Notes: generated by a model not told the origin, from the letters alone. 64,000 bases of DNA from Pseudomonas parafulva (GCF_000800255.1 NZ_CP009747.1:620001-684000), one strand, 5' to 3'. Positions 9,771 through 18,758 are shown, counted from the stretch's first letter. Numbers and translations: made by a program.

Positions 9771-12011
9771 ATGGTACAGGTGAGAGTGCACCAGCCGGTC
9801 AACACCGACGGCAGTATCAACCTCGATGCATGGCTCGATCATGTGGTGAGCGTCGATTCGGCGCTGGATCGCACGGCCCTCAAAGAGGCCTGCGATTTCG
9901 CCCAGGACGTCGAGAAGAAGGGCAACCCCGCCAAGCACTCCTGGGCCGACGGCACCTCGAGTTTCCAGGCGGGCCTGGAAATCGCCGAGATCCTCGCCGA
10001 CCTCAAGCTCGACCAGGATTCGCTGGTCGCCGCCGTGATCTATCGCTCGGTGCGCGAGGGCAAGGTGACCTTGGCCGAGGTCGGTCAACGTTTCGGGCCC
10101 GTGGTGTCCAAGCTGGTCGACGGGGTGCTGCGCATGGCGGCCATCAGTGCCAGCCTCAGTCCGCGCCAGTCGCTGGTGCTCGGCTCCCAGGCCCAGGTGG
10201 AAAACCTGCGCAAGATGCTGGTGGCGATGGTCGATGACGTGCGTGTGGCGCTGATCAAGCTGGCCGAGCGCACCTGCGCCATCCGTGCGGTGAAGTCTGC
10301 CGATGACGAAAAGCGTCTGCGCGTGGCCCGCGAGGTGTTCGACATCTATGCACCGCTGGCCCACCGCCTGGGTATCGGCCACATCAAGTGGGAACTCGAA
10401 GACCTTTCGTTCCGCTACCTGGAGCCCGACCAGTACAAGCAGATCGCCAAGCTGCTGCACGAGCGAAGGCTGGACCGCGAGCGGTTCATCTCCGATGTGA
10501 TGAACCAGTTGCAGAACGAACTGCTGGCCACCGGCGTCAAGGCCGACATCAGCGGCCGGGCCAAACATATCTATTCGATCTGGCGCAAAATGCAGCGCAA
10601 AGGCCTGGAATTCAGCCAGATCTACGACGTGCGTGCGGTGCGCGTGCTGGTCCCGGAAATCCGCGACTGCTACACCGCGCTGGGTATCGTCCACACCTTG
10701 TGGCGGCACATTCCCAAGGAATTCGACGACTACGTCGCCAATCCCAAGGAAAACGGCTACCGCTCGTTGCACACGGCGGTGATCGGCCCCGAGGGCAAGG
10801 TGCTCGAAGTGCAGATCCGCACCCACGGCATGCACGAAGAAGCCGAACTGGGCGTCTGTGCGCACTGGAAGTACAAGGGCACCGACGTCAAGTCCAGCTC
10901 CAACCATTACGAAGAGAAAATTTCCTGGTTGCGCCAGGTGCTGGAGTGGCACGAGGAACTCGGCGACATTGGCGGCCTGGCCGAGCAACTGCGGGTCGAC
11001 ATCGAGCCGGACCGGGTCTACGTGTTCACCCCCGATGGCCACGCCATCGACCTGCCCAAGGGCGCCACGCCGCTGGATTTCGCCTACCGCGTGCACACCG
11101 AGATCGGCCATAACTGCCGAGGCGCCAAGATCAACGGGCGCATCGTGCCGCTGAACTACAGCCTGCAGACCGGCGAGCAGGTGGAGATCATCACCAGCAA
11201 GCACGGCAGCCCGAGCCGTGACTGGCTGAACTCCAACCTGGGCTACGTCACCACCTCGCGGGCGCGGGCCAAGATCGTCCACTGGTTCAAGTTGCAGGCG
11301 CGCGACCAGAACGTCGCGGCCGGCAAGACCCTGCTCGAGCGCGAGCTCAGCCGCTTGGGGCTGCCGCAGGTCGACTTCGAACGCCTGGCGGAAAAGGCCA
11401 ACGTCAAGACTGCCGAAGACCTGTTCGCGGCCCTGGGGGCTGGTGATCTGCGCCTGGCTCATCTGGTCAACGCCGCCCAGCAGTTGATCGAGCCGGAGCG
11501 CATCGAGCAGGTCGAGTTGATTCCGCGCGCGGCGCGCGGCACCCGTGCCGGCAAGCGCAGCGACATCCAGATCCAGGGGGTCGGCAACCTGCTCACGCAG
11601 ATGGCGGGCTGCTGCCAGCCGCTGCCGGGCGATGCCATCGTCGGTTACATCACCCAGGGGCGCGGGGTGAGTATCCACCGCCAGGATTGCGCCTCGGTGC
11701 TGCAATTGGCTGGCAAGGAACCCGAGCGCATCATTCAGGTGAGCTGGGGGCCGATTCCGGTGCAGACCTATCCGGTCGATATCGTCATCCGCGCCTACGA
11801 CCGGCCGGGGCTGCTGCGCGATGTGTCGCAGGTGCTGCTCAACGAGAAGATCAACGTGCTGGCGGTCAACACCCGGTCGAACAAGGAAGACAACACCGCG
11901 CTCATGTCGCTGACCATCGAGATTCCCGGCCTGGATGCATTGGGGCGCCTGCTCGGGCGCATCTCGCAACTGCCGAATATCATCGAGACGCGGCGTAATC
12001 GCACGCCCTGA
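9771..12011 (+). CDS. relA: GTP pyrophosphokinase RelA ((p)ppGpp synthetase I)
   Basis: A 746-aa stringent-response enzyme that makes (p)ppGpp on starved ribosomes. Order: an inactive hydrolase-like domain, where the HD motif region reads AAVIYRSVREG near residue 87 with no His-Asp pair; a synthetase domain with KENGYRSLHT near 326; a TGS domain from about 405; a Cys-rich zinc-finger region with AGCCQPLPGD; and a C-terminal ACT domain from about 668. The missing HD pair marks it as RelA, not SpoT. The start ATG 9771 is preceded by GGAAAGG. The frame opens at 9705 but homology begins at MVQVRVHQP. Confidence 0.96.
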   Translation: MVQVRVHQPVNTDGSINLDAWLDHVVSVDSALDRTALKEACDFAQDVEKKGNPAKHSWADGTSSFQAGLEIAEILADLKLDQDSLVAAVIYRSVREGKVTLAEVGQRFGPVVSKLVDGVLRMAAISASLSPRQSLVLGSQAQVENLRKMLVAMVDDVRVALIKLAERTCAIRAVKSADDEKRLRVAREVFDIYAPLAHRLGIGHIKWELEDLSFRYLEPDQYKQIAKLLHERRLDRERFISDVMNQLQNELLATGVKADISGRAKHIYSIWRKMQRKGLEFSQIYDVRAVRVLVPEIRDCYTALGIVHTLWRHIPKEFDDYVANPKENGYRSLHTAVIGPEGKVLEVQIRTHGMHEEAELGVCAHWKYKGTDVKSSSNHYEEKISWLRQVLEWHEELGDIGGLAEQLRVDIEPDRVYVFTPDGHAIDLPKGATPLDFAYRVHTEIGHNCRGAKINGRIVPLNYSLQTGEQVEIITSKHGSPSRDWLNSNLGYVTTSRARAKIVHWFKLQARDQNVAAGKTLLERELSRLGLPQVDFERLAEKANVKTAEDLFAALGAGDLRLAHLVNAAQQLIEPERIEQVELIPRAARGTRAGKRSDIQIQGVGNLLTQMAGCCQPLPGDAIVGYITQGRGVSIHRQDCASVLQLAGKEPERIIQVSWGPIPVQTYPVDIVIRAYDRPGLLRDVSQVLLNEKINVLAVNTRSNKEDNTALMSLTIEIPGLDALGRLLGRISQLPNIIETRRNRTP

Positions 12012-12030
12012 GACCGTACCCCCTTGTCAG

Positions 12031-12062
12031 GCTGACCCCGCCCCAGTGGGCGCGGGGTCAGC
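12031..12062. terminator. Stem-loop after relA
   Basis: An 11-bp perfect stem (12031-12041 with 12052-12062) is extended by three more C-G pairs around an AGT loop. No T-run follows on the plus strand, so it may only attenuate read-through from relA into mazG. Confidence 0.5.
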
Positions 12063-12095
12063 CGCGATGAAACCGCCACCGAAGGACTTGCCCCC

Positions 12096-12929
12096 ATGAC
12101 TTACGCCCTGGACGACCTGCTGCACCTCATGGCCCGTCTGCGCGACCCGCAGTTCGGTTGCCCGTGGGACGTGGAGCAGGACTACGCCAGCATCATCAAG
12201 CACACCCTCGAGGAAGCCTACGAGGTGGCCGATGCCATCGAGCAGGGCGATCTGGTCCAGTTGCAGGGCGAGCTCGGCGACCTGCTGTTCCAGGTGGTCT
12301 ACTACAGCCAATTGGCGCGCGAGGACGGGCGGTTCGATTTTGCTGACGTGGTCGATTCGATCACCCGCAAGCTGATCCGTCGTCATCCCCACGTGTTCCC
12401 AACGGGCGACTTGTACGCACCCGTCGATGCCCCGCGCCTGAGCGAAGCGCAGGTCAAGGCGCGCTGGGAGCAGATCAAGGCCGAGGAGCGCGCCGAGAAG
12501 AGCACGCCTGAGCAGTTGTCGTTGCTCGACGATGTGCCGGCCGCCTTGCCGGCGCTATCGCGTGCGGCCAAACTGCAGAAGCGCGCCGCCACCGTCGGTT
12601 TCGACTGGCCCGAAGCGCTGCCGGTGCTGGACAAGGTCCGAGAAGAGCTCGACGAGGTGCTGCAAGCGATGGCCGAGGGCGATGCCCTGGCGCTGGAAGA
12701 TGAAGTCGGCGACCTGCTGTTCGCTGCCGTGAACCTGGCTCGCCACCTCAAGTTGGACCCAGAAAACGCCCTGCGTGGCGCCAACCGTAAATTCGAACGA
12801 CGTTTTCGCTTCATCGAGCAGGCACTGCGCGACGCCAGCCGCCCGATCGAAGCCTGTAGCCTTGACGAGCTGGACGCCCTCTGGGGCGAAGCCAAGCGTC
12901 AGGAAAAGAACCTGCCCAGCTGCGGCTGA
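12096..12929 (+). CDS. mazG: Nucleoside triphosphate pyrophosphohydrolase MazG
   Basis: A 277-aa all-alpha NTP pyrophosphohydrolase with two tandem MazG domains (about 1-130 and 150-265). It hydrolyses (d)NTPs to NMP and pyrophosphate. The metal-binding ExxE...ExxD pattern is visible in EEAYEVADAIE with GELGDLLFQVV, and again in REELDEVLQAM with EDEVGDLLFA. It follows relA, which it accompanies in many gammaproteobacteria, where it modulates NTP and ppGpp pools. The start is preceded by GAAGGAC. Confidence 0.94.
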   Translation: MTYALDDLLHLMARLRDPQFGCPWDVEQDYASIIKHTLEEAYEVADAIEQGDLVQLQGELGDLLFQVVYYSQLAREDGRFDFADVVDSITRKLIRRHPHVFPTGDLYAPVDAPRLSEAQVKARWEQIKAEERAEKSTPEQLSLLDDVPAALPALSRAAKLQKRAATVGFDWPEALPVLDKVREELDEVLQAMAEGDALALEDEVGDLLFAAVNLARHLKLDPENALRGANRKFERRFRFIEQALRDASRPIEACSLDELDALWGEAKRQEKNLPSCG

Positions 12930-12955
12930 GCCGATGCATAAGTGAGTGAACACCC

Positions 12956-13495
12956 ATGAGCCTTTCCCTTCGCGATCAATTGCTCAAGGCCGGTCTGGTC
13001 AACCAGAAGCAGGTCTCCCAGACCAACAAGGCCGAGAAGAAACAGAAACGCCTGCAGCACAAAGGCCAGTTGGAGGTCGATGACAGCCAGCAGCGCCAGG
13101 CCAAGGAAGCCATGGCCGAGAAGGCCAGGAAAGACCAGGAACTGAACCGTCAGTTGCAGGAGAAGGCCGAGCAGAAGGCGCGTGCCGCCCAGGTCAAGCA
13201 ACTGATCGAGGCCACCCGGCTGCCGAAGCTCAATACCGAGGACTACTTCAACTTCGTCGACGACAAGAAGGTCAAGCGCATCGCCGTCAATGCCCTGATG
13301 CGCAGCAAGCTGAGCAATGGCTCGTTGGCGATCGTTGCCCATGGCGGCGGCTATGAAGTGATTCCTCGCGAAGCCGCGGTGAAGGTCCAGGAGCGTGCGC
13401 CACAGCGCATCCTGCTGCTCAACACCCATGTCGAGGAAGCTGACGAGGACGATCCGTACGCGGCCTACAAGATCCCTGACGATCTCATGTGGTAA
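12956..13495 (+). CDS. DUF2058 nucleoprotein/polynucleotide-associated protein (YaiL-like)
   Basis: A 179-aa charged protein of the DUF2058 family. The N-terminus (MSLSLRDQLLKAGLV) leads into a long Lys/Gln/Glu-rich coiled coil (about 15-85). A compact C-terminal domain holds YFNFVDDKKVKRIAVNALMR. Some relatives co-purify with RNA or ribosomes, but the exact role is unknown. It probably ends the rlmD-relA-mazG transcription run, with a strong terminator 7 bases past its stop. Confidence 0.85.
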   Translation: MSLSLRDQLLKAGLVNQKQVSQTNKAEKKQKRLQHKGQLEVDDSQQRQAKEAMAEKARKDQELNRQLQEKAEQKARAAQVKQLIEATRLPKLNTEDYFNFVDDKKVKRIAVNALMRSKLSNGSLAIVAHGGGYEVIPREAAVKVQERAPQRILLLNTHVEEADEDDPYAAYKIPDDLMW

Positions 13496-13501
13496 ATGAC
13501 G

Positions 13502-13527
13502 AAAACCCCGCCGAGGCGGGGTTTTTC
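13502..13527. terminator. Bidirectional intrinsic terminator
   Basis: AAAACCCCGCC and GGCGGGGTTTTT form a GC-rich stem with A- and T-tracts on both sides. It lies between the convergent DUF2058 gene and the 60-aa gene, so it can stop transcription from both directions. Confidence 0.92.
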
Positions 13528-13539
13528 GTGAATGGGCAC

Positions 13540-13722
13540 TTACTGCGTGCGGCGCTGGTTCTCGAGGGTCTCGAGCTCCTGGCGGTACTGATGGGCTTGG
13601 TGCTCGTCATGGAACATGCCGACCAGTTGGCCCTGCTGGTGCACATCCCAGATCCGCACGCCAGCGGCCAGGCCTTCGTGGGACATTTTCGATTCGTCGC
13701 GTTCGGTTACTTGGACAGTCAT
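13540..13722 (-). CDS. Small conserved hypothetical protein, 60 aa
   Basis: I do not recognise a named family. The 60-aa product is acidic and polar, with no signal peptide or membrane segment. It has a region of beta character (AGVRIWDVHQQGQLVGMFHDEHQA) and a helical C-terminus. ATG 13722 was chosen over the longer frame to 13764 because TGGAG lies 8-12 bases upstream and a promoter lies just beyond. Two strong terminators isolate it as a monocistronic unit, which argues that it is a real gene. Confidence 0.72.
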   Translation of the reverse strand: MTVQVTERDESKMSHEGLAAGVRIWDVHQQGQLVGMFHDEHQAHQYRQELETLENQRRTQ

Positions 13723-13746
13723 CGGTAAACTCCACTTTCGTTGGTC

Positions 13747-13763
13747 TGCGACACTGTGTCGCA
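13747..13763. promoter_or_regulatory. 17-bp perfect palindrome, probable operator
   Basis: TGCGACACTGTGTCGCA is an 8-1-8 perfect palindrome that begins at the predicted transcription start of the 60-aa gene. The position suits a repressor that blocks initiation. Alternatively it is a protective hairpin at the 5' end of the mRNA. Confidence 0.6.
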
Positions 13764-13770
13764 CACCCTC

Positions 13771-13799
13771 TTTATAGAGTTTGTTAGCAGGCTAAGTAA
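13771..13799 (-). promoter_or_regulatory. Sigma-70-type promoter for the 60-aa gene
   Basis: On the minus strand, TTACTT (13799-13794) and TATAAA (13776-13771) are separated by exactly 17 bp. The predicted start is near 13764, about 40 bases ahead of the ATG and at the edge of the palindrome. Confidence 0.6.
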
Positions 13800-13847
13800 A
13801 TAAAACGACGATGAAACAATGTTCATCAATGTGCGGGGAACAAAACA

Positions 13848-13870
13848 AAGCCCCGCACAGGGCGGGGCTT
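13848..13870 (-). terminator. Intrinsic terminator after the DUF3108 gene
   Basis: AAGCCCCGC and GCGGGGCTT form a 9-bp stem with a 5-base loop. In the minus-strand reading it is followed by a T-rich stretch (TGTTTTGTT). It lies 21 bases past the DUF3108 stop. Confidence 0.9.
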
Positions 13871-13890
13871 GGGAAACAGCACAGAGGCGA

Positions 13891-14601
13891 TCAGCTGCCT
13901 TTTACCGACTTGCCGTCGACCGTGCCGTCCTGCAGCACGATCACGTATTCCTTGCCATCGGTCTCCACCTGGCGCAGTTGCACCAGCAGGTAGTCCCAAT
14001 CCTTGGCGAACCACAGCTCGGTGATACGTTTGCTTTGGCTTGGATCGCGGACACGCTCCACTTTCACGGCATCGACCTGACCGGTCTTGGTGGCGACCTT
14101 CTCGGTGCCCAGCACGCGGAAGTCGTAGGTGTCGATCTCGTCACCGTCGACCACTTGGTAGGTCATGCTCTTCTTGCCAGCCGCCACGTCATGTTGCAGC
14201 GCCAACTGGTAGGACGACTTGTCCAGCACGCCACGGTTGAGCGGCAGGCTGATGGCATCACCACGGTCGCTACCGGTGACTTTCTTGCTGCTCCAGTCGA
14301 AATCCAGGTCGACTTTCTTGGCCTTGCCCAGGCCGCCGCGTTCGAAGTGATACTTCTGCGGCAGCAGGGTGTCGTTTTCCATGCGCACCGTGCTCTGCTC
14401 GGTGAGGCTGGCGATCATCATGGAGGCTTTGAAATTGAGGTCCCAGGTGCCGTTGGCATTCTTGACCAGGCTGCGCTCGGCGGTACCGCTCATGGGCAGT
14501 TGTTTCCAGTCGGCAGTGTAGCTGGCCGAGAAGGGCTTCAGGTCAGCTGCCTGGAGCGGCAGGGCAAGCACGGCGAGAGCCAAAAACAGGGCGCGACGCA
14601 T
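13891..14601 (-). CDS. DUF3108 exported protein
   Basis: A 236-aa protein with a Sec signal peptide (about 1-18, ending LPLQA). It has a single beta-rich DUF3108 domain with motifs such as PFSASYTADWKQLPMSG and YHFERGGLGKAKKVDLDFDW. Family members are periplasmic or outer-membrane-associated beta-barrel-like proteins of unknown function. It is downstream of purN on the same strand with an 8-bp gap and is probably co-transcribed. The same purM-purN-DUF3108 order is common in pseudomonads. Confidence 0.85.
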   Translation of the reverse strand: MRRALFLALAVLALPLQAADLKPFSASYTADWKQLPMSGTAERSLVKNANGTWDLNFKASMMIASLTEQSTVRMENDTLLPQKYHFERGGLGKAKKVDLDFDWSSKKVTGSDRGDAISLPLNRGVLDKSSYQLALQHDVAAGKKSMTYQVVDGDEIDTYDFRVLGTEKVATKTGQVDAVKVERVRDPSQSKRITELWFAKDWDYLLVQLRQVETDGKEYVIVLQDGTVDGKSVKGS

Positions 14602-14609
14602 ACATTCTC

Positions 14610-15263
14610 CTAGGGTCGAATCAAGTGGCCGCTGGCCGCCAGCGGCTGGCCATCCAGTAATGCACCGTGATCGCCCAGGCGCAAGCGTCCTTCAGCGAAC
14701 CAGCGCACTGCCAGCGGATAAATCTGATGTTCCTGTCGGTGGACCCGTTGTGCCAGGCTCTGCGCATCGTCGCCTGGCGCGACCGCTACCACAGCCTGTA
14801 CGACCAAGGGCCCGCCGTCGAGTTCCTCGGTGACGAAATGAACACTGCAACCGTGTTCCGTGTCGCCGGCCTCCAGCGCCCGCTGATGGGTATGCAGCCC
14901 CTTGTACTTGGGCAGCAGCGAGGGGTGGATGTTGAGCAGTCGGCCGTGGTAGTGGCGCACGAAGCCGCCACTGAGGATGCGCATGAAACCGGCGAGTACC
15001 ACAAGGTCGGGAGCATAGCTGTCGACCAGGTGCATCAGCGCCGTATCGTACGCTTCACGCCCGGCGAAGCCGCCGTGTTCGAGCACGGCGGTGTCGATCC
15101 CGGCGGCGCGGGCACGTTCCAGCCCATAGGCGTCGGCGCGGTTGGCGATCACCGCGCCGATTCGCGCCGGGCTGCCCTCGGCGCGGTTGCTGTCGATCAG
15201 CGCTTGCAGGTTGCTGCCGGACCCCGACAGCAGGACGACCACATTGCAGGACTTGCTCGGCAT
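14610..15263 (-). CDS. purN: Phosphoribosylglycinamide formyltransferase PurN
   Basis: A 217-aa enzyme of the third step of purine synthesis, which transfers the formyl group from 10-formyl-THF to GAR. The phosphate loop LLSGSGSNLQALID is at the N-terminus, and the catalytic signature LLNIHPSLLPKYKGLHTHQRAL carries the Asn/His pair. Asp is in the C-terminal half (DGGPLVVQ). The start ATG is at 15263, one base inside the purM stop codon, so translation is coupled. Confidence 0.95.
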   Translation of the reverse strand: MPSKSCNVVVLLSGSGSNLQALIDSNRAEGSPARIGAVIANRADAYGLERARAAGIDTAVLEHGGFAGREAYDTALMHLVDSYAPDLVVLAGFMRILSGGFVRHYHGRLLNIHPSLLPKYKGLHTHQRALEAGDTEHGCSVHFVTEELDGGPLVVQAVVAVAPGDDAQSLAQRVHRQEHQIYPLAVRWFAEGRLRLGDHGALLDGQPLAASGHLIRP

Positions 15264-16321
15264 CAGTGTGCCTTGAGGTTGTGCAGCTCGACCTGCGCGG
15301 CGCCTTCGGCGGCCACGTCGATGCGACCGATCACCCAAGGCTGCTCGCCGGCCTGGCGCAGTACGGCCAGGGCGCCATCGACCTGGTCCTGGGCCACGCA
15401 GATGACCATACCTACGCCGCAGTTCAGCACGCGGTGCATTTCATGCTCGTCGACATTGCCTTTTTCCTGAAGGAAATCGAAGACTGCCGGACGCTGCCAG
15501 CTGGCCACATCGACCACGGCCTGGGCGCCTTTTGGCAGCACGCGCGGGATGTTGTCGAGCAGGCCGCCGCCGGTGATGTGGGCCATGGCCTTGACCGCGC
15601 CGGTCTTCTTGATCAGTTCCAGCAGCGGCTTGACGTATATGCGCGTCGGCGCCATCAGCAGGTCGGCCAGCGGCTTGCCGTCGAGTTGGGTGTTGTCGAT
15701 GTCGGTGTTGGACACTTCGAGGATCTTGCGGATCAGCGAGTAGCCATTGGAGTGCGGGCCGGAGGAGGGCAGGGCGATCAGGGCGTCGCCGGTGACCACT
15801 TTCGAGCCGTCGATGATTTCCGATTTTTCCACCACGCCGACGCAGAAACCGGCCAGGTCGTAGTCTTCGCCTTCGTACATGCCGGGCATTTCGGCGGTCT
15901 CGCCACCGACCAGCGAGCAGCCGGCCAGTTCGCAGCCGGCACCGATGCCGGTGACCACGGTGGCCGCGACGTCGACGTTGAGCTTGCCAGTGGCGTAGTA
16001 GTCGAGGAAGAACAGCGGCTCGGCGCCGCACACTACCAGGTCGTTGACGCACATAGCGACCAGGTCCTGACCGATGCTGTCGTGTTTGTTCAGGTTCAGC
16101 GCCAGGCGCAGCTTGGTGCCGACGCCGTCGGTGCCGGACACCAGCACGGGCTGCTTGTAGCCGGCCGGGATCTCGCAGAGGGCGCCGAAGCCGCCCAGGC
16201 CACCCATGACTTCAGGGCGTGCGGTGCGCTTGGCCACGCCCTTGATGCGTTCGACCAGTGCTTCGCCGGCGTCGATGTCTACACCGGCGTCCTTGTAGCT
16301 CAGGGAGGGTTGCTTGCTCAT
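15263..16321 (-). CDS. purM: Phosphoribosylformylglycinamidine cyclo-ligase PurM (AIR synthetase)
   Basis: A 352-aa ATP-dependent enzyme that makes aminoimidazole ribonucleotide from FGAM. The N-terminus [32 protein letters not shown] and the glycine-rich [15 protein letters not shown] are standard PurM motifs. It is coupled to purN by TGATG overlap. Promoter elements should lie in 16322-16598, where I see no clear PurR-type box. Confidence 0.96.
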   Translation of the reverse strand: MSKQPSLSYKDAGVDIDAGEALVERIKGVAKRTARPEVMGGLGGFGALCEIPAGYKQPVLVSGTDGVGTKLRLALNLNKHDSIGQDLVAMCVNDLVVCGAEPLFFLDYYATGKLNVDVAATVVTGIGAGCELAGCSLVGGETAEMPGMYEGEDYDLAGFCVGVVEKSEIIDGSKVVTGDALIALPSSGPHSNGYSLIRKILEVSNTDIDNTQLDGKPLADLLMAPTRIYVKPLLELIKKTGAVKAMAHITGGGLLDNIPRVLPKGAQAVVDVASWQRPAVFDFLQEKGNVDEHEMHRVLNCGVGMVICVAQDQVDGALAVLRQAGEQPWVIGRIDVAAEGAAQVELHNLKAH

Positions 16322-16437
16322 TGATCCAGGCCTTTAGAGGGAGGGATTCAGGAAAACGACCAGCGCGGCCAAGGCCGGCTTCGAGGGCGGCGGCTGCCTG
16401 TACGTGACTGGTCTGCGAAGGCGCGCGATTTTATCAG

Positions 16438-16483
16438 GGTTGCCCGGCAGCGGCCATCCTCCATTGAACGGCCGGTGGCAACC
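16438..16483. repeat. Long imperfect inverted repeat upstream of purM
   Basis: GGTTGCC (16438-16444) pairs with GGCAACC (16477-16483), and CGGCC (16451-16455) pairs with GGCCG (16470-16474), forming a branched hairpin in the 277-bp gap between purM and the DUF2066 gene. Its function is unknown. Confidence 0.45.
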
Positions 16484-16534
16484 GCCAGGCGGCGAGCTAT
16501 AAGAAAAGACAGGCGGTATCGCCGTGCGCTTTTG

Positions 16535-16567
16535 CTTGCCGCTGACCGCTCGCAGCTTGTAGCTTCT
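16535..16567. repeat. Short dispersed-repeat copy (CTTGCCGCT...AGCTTGT)
   Basis: This stretch has CTTGCCGCT, ACCGCTCG and two AGCTT-containing heptads (16554-16567). The same words recur near 54379-54412 beside the 13-unit heptad array, in the same order. It appears to be a degraded copy of the same dispersed element. Confidence 0.5.
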
Positions 16568-16598
16568 GCGAGGAACGTCACCTGGACAGGAATTCTTC

Positions 16599-17663
16599 AT
16601 GCGTTTTTTTCATTACCTGGCAGTGGCCTGTGCAGGCCTGATCGCCGTGACGGCGCAGGCCGAGACCGTTTCGGGCCTGTATCAGGTTCGTGAGCCTGTC
16701 GAGGGCCAGGGCAGCGAGGCCCGTACCCAGGCCACCAGCAAGGCGCTGGATACCCTGGTGCTGCGCCTGACCGGCGACCCGAAGGCGATTCAGAATCCAG
16801 CCGTGGCCGCACTGCGCAAGGATCCGCGGCAGATCATCAATCAGGTCGGCAACGAGGCCGGCCCGCCCGAGGCGGTGGTGGTCGAATTCGATCCCGGCAG
16901 CACCGAGCGCGCCTTGCGCCAGGGCGGTCTGGCGCTGTGGGGCAGCAATCGGCCGTCGATCCTCGGGTGGTGGTTGAACGACACCGTCGAGGGCAGCAGT
17001 CTGGTGGGCGATGGCCAGACTAGTGCCGAACCGCTGCGCCAGGCCGCCCAGCATCGTGGCCTGCCCTTGCGCCTGCCGTTGGCCGACCTGCAGGAGCAAC
17101 TGGTGGCCAATGCCAAGCAGCTCGAAGGCAAGGATCCGGCGCCGCTGCGCGAGGTCTCCGAGCGCTACAACGCCGATGCCTTGCTGGCTGTGCACGCCCA
17201 GGAAACCGACGGCAAGTGGCAGGGCAAGTGGCAGTTGTGGTTGGGCGACCAGCGCGAGCAGGGCAGCGCCGAGGGCGCCGATCAGGCGGCGTTGGCCGAC
17301 GCCGTGATGCTGGCGATCAGCACCCGCTTGGCGCCGCGCTATGTCGTGCGGCCCGGGACGAGTAGCGAACTGCAGGTGCAGGTACAGGGCATGAACCTGC
17401 AGCGTTACGCCGAACTGGGACGGGTGCTCGAGCCTTACGGTCCGCGACTGCAGGCAGCCGAGGGCGACACACTCACCTACGCCGTCAGCGGCAATCGCGA
17501 GCAGTTGCGTGCCCAATTGGGTCTGGCGCACCTTCAAGAGGTGCCTGCCGAGCAGATCGCGCCTGTCGCGCCGACGCCTGCGCCGCAAACCGCGTCCGGT
17601 CAGCCAGGCGCAGCGCAGCCGGTTGCGCCGGCTGCGTTCGATGGCCTACGTTTTCGCTGGTAA
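16599..17663 (+). CDS. DUF2066 exported protein
   Basis: A 354-aa protein with a signal peptide (about 1-21, cleavage after AQA) and a DUF2066 domain. Typical features are GLYQVREPVEGQGSEARTQATSKALDTLVLRLTGD near the N-terminus and GWWLNDT. The C-terminal tail is Pro/Ala/Gln-rich and low complexity. Function is unknown. It lies 12 bases upstream of the permease and is probably co-transcribed. It is divergent from purM. Confidence 0.82.
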   Translation: MRFFHYLAVACAGLIAVTAQAETVSGLYQVREPVEGQGSEARTQATSKALDTLVLRLTGDPKAIQNPAVAALRKDPRQIINQVGNEAGPPEAVVVEFDPGSTERALRQGGLALWGSNRPSILGWWLNDTVEGSSLVGDGQTSAEPLRQAAQHRGLPLRLPLADLQEQLVANAKQLEGKDPAPLREVSERYNADALLAVHAQETDGKWQGKWQLWLGDQREQGSAEGADQAALADAVMLAISTRLAPRYVVRPGTSSELQVQVQGMNLQRYAELGRVLEPYGPRLQAAEGDTLTYAVSGNREQLRAQLGLAHLQEVPAEQIAPVAPTPAPQTASGQPGAAQPVAPAAFDGLRFRW

Positions 17664-17675
17664 GGAGTGTCGACG

Positions 17676-18749
17676 ATGACCGATATGCGCCGTTGGGCCT
17701 GGCTGGGCGTGGCCTTGTTGATCGCCCTGTTGTTGTTCCTGCTGCACAACATCCTCTCGCCATTCCTCATCGGCATCCTGCTGGCGTACCTGGCCGACCC
17801 GCTGGTCGACCGCCTCGAACGACTGGGGCTGTCGCGCACCTGGGGCGTGGTGGTGGTGTTCGGCCTGTTCACCCTCATCTTCCTGGCATTGTTGCTGGTG
17901 CTCGTACCGATGCTGGCCAAACAGTTGGTGCGCCTTTATGAGCTGACCCCACAGATGCTCGACTGGCTGCAGCATGTGGCGCTGCCCTGGGTGCAGAGTC
18001 GTTTGGGCCTGGCTGACGGGTTCTGGAAGTTCGACAAGATCAAGGCCGCCATCGGCGAGCACATGGGGCAGACCACCGATATCGTCGGCGTCGTGCTGTC
18101 CCAGGCCACCGCCTCGAGCCTGGCGCTGATCGCCTGGCTGGCCAACCTGGTGCTGATCCCGGTGGTGGGCTTCTACCTGCTGCGCGACTGGGACCTGATG
18201 ATGGCCAAGTTGCGCAGCCTGTTGCCGCGCCAGCGCGAAGAGCAGGTGGTCGGGCTGGCGGGCGAATGCCATGAAGTGCTGGGCGCCTTCGTTCGGGGTC
18301 AATTGCTGGTGATGCTGGCCCTGGGCGTGATCTACGCCGCAGGCCTGTCGTTGCTGGGGCTGGAGCTGGGGCTGTTGATCGGACTGCTGGCAGGGCTGGC
18401 GGCCATCGTGCCGTACATGGGCTTCATCGTGGGGATTGGCGCGGCGCTGATCGCCGGGCTGTTCCAGTTCGGCGGCGACCTGTACCCGATGCTGGGTATC
18501 GTCGCGGTGTTCATGGTCGGCCAAGCTTTGGAAGGCATGGTGCTGACGCCGCTGCTGGTGGGCGATCGCATCGGCCTGCATCCTGTGGCGGTGATCTTCG
18601 CCATCCTCGCCGGCGGCGAGCTGTTCGGCTTCACCGGCGTGCTGTTGGCGCTACCGGTGGCGGCGGTGATCATGGTGTTGCTGCGCCATGCCCACGACCT
18701 TTATAAAGAGTCGGACATGTATGGCGCGGACATCGACCCGCAACTCTAG
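17676..18749 (+). CDS. AI-2E family permease (PerM/YdiK type)
   Basis: A 357-aa inner-membrane protein with about eight transmembrane segments and a large loop (about 100-150). The pattern fits the AI-2E exporter/PerM superfamily: LSPFLIGILLAYLADPLVDRLE, LVLIPVVGFYLLRDWD and GGELFGFTGVLLALPVAAV. Members export small signals or ions, but the substrate here is not predictable. I chose ATG 17676 over the upstream GTG because GGAG sits 8 bases before it. Confidence 0.85.
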   Translation: MTDMRRWAWLGVALLIALLLFLLHNILSPFLIGILLAYLADPLVDRLERLGLSRTWGVVVVFGLFTLIFLALLLVLVPMLAKQLVRLYELTPQMLDWLQHVALPWVQSRLGLADGFWKFDKIKAAIGEHMGQTTDIVGVVLSQATASSLALIAWLANLVLIPVVGFYLLRDWDLMMAKLRSLLPRQREEQVVGLAGECHEVLGAFVRGQLLVMLALGVIYAAGLSLLGLELGLLIGLLAGLAAIVPYMGFIVGIGAALIAGLFQFGGDLYPMLGIVAVFMVGQALEGMVLTPLLVGDRIGLHPVAVIFAILAGGELFGFTGVLLALPVAAVIMVLLRHAHDLYKESDMYGADIDPQL

Positions 18750-18758
18750 CCGCCTGCG

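Noticed and set aside
9654..11969. 771-codon open frame antisense to relA
   Set aside because: It is a shadow of relA in GC-rich codon bias. It has no conserved motif or start signal, while the plus strand encodes complete RelA.
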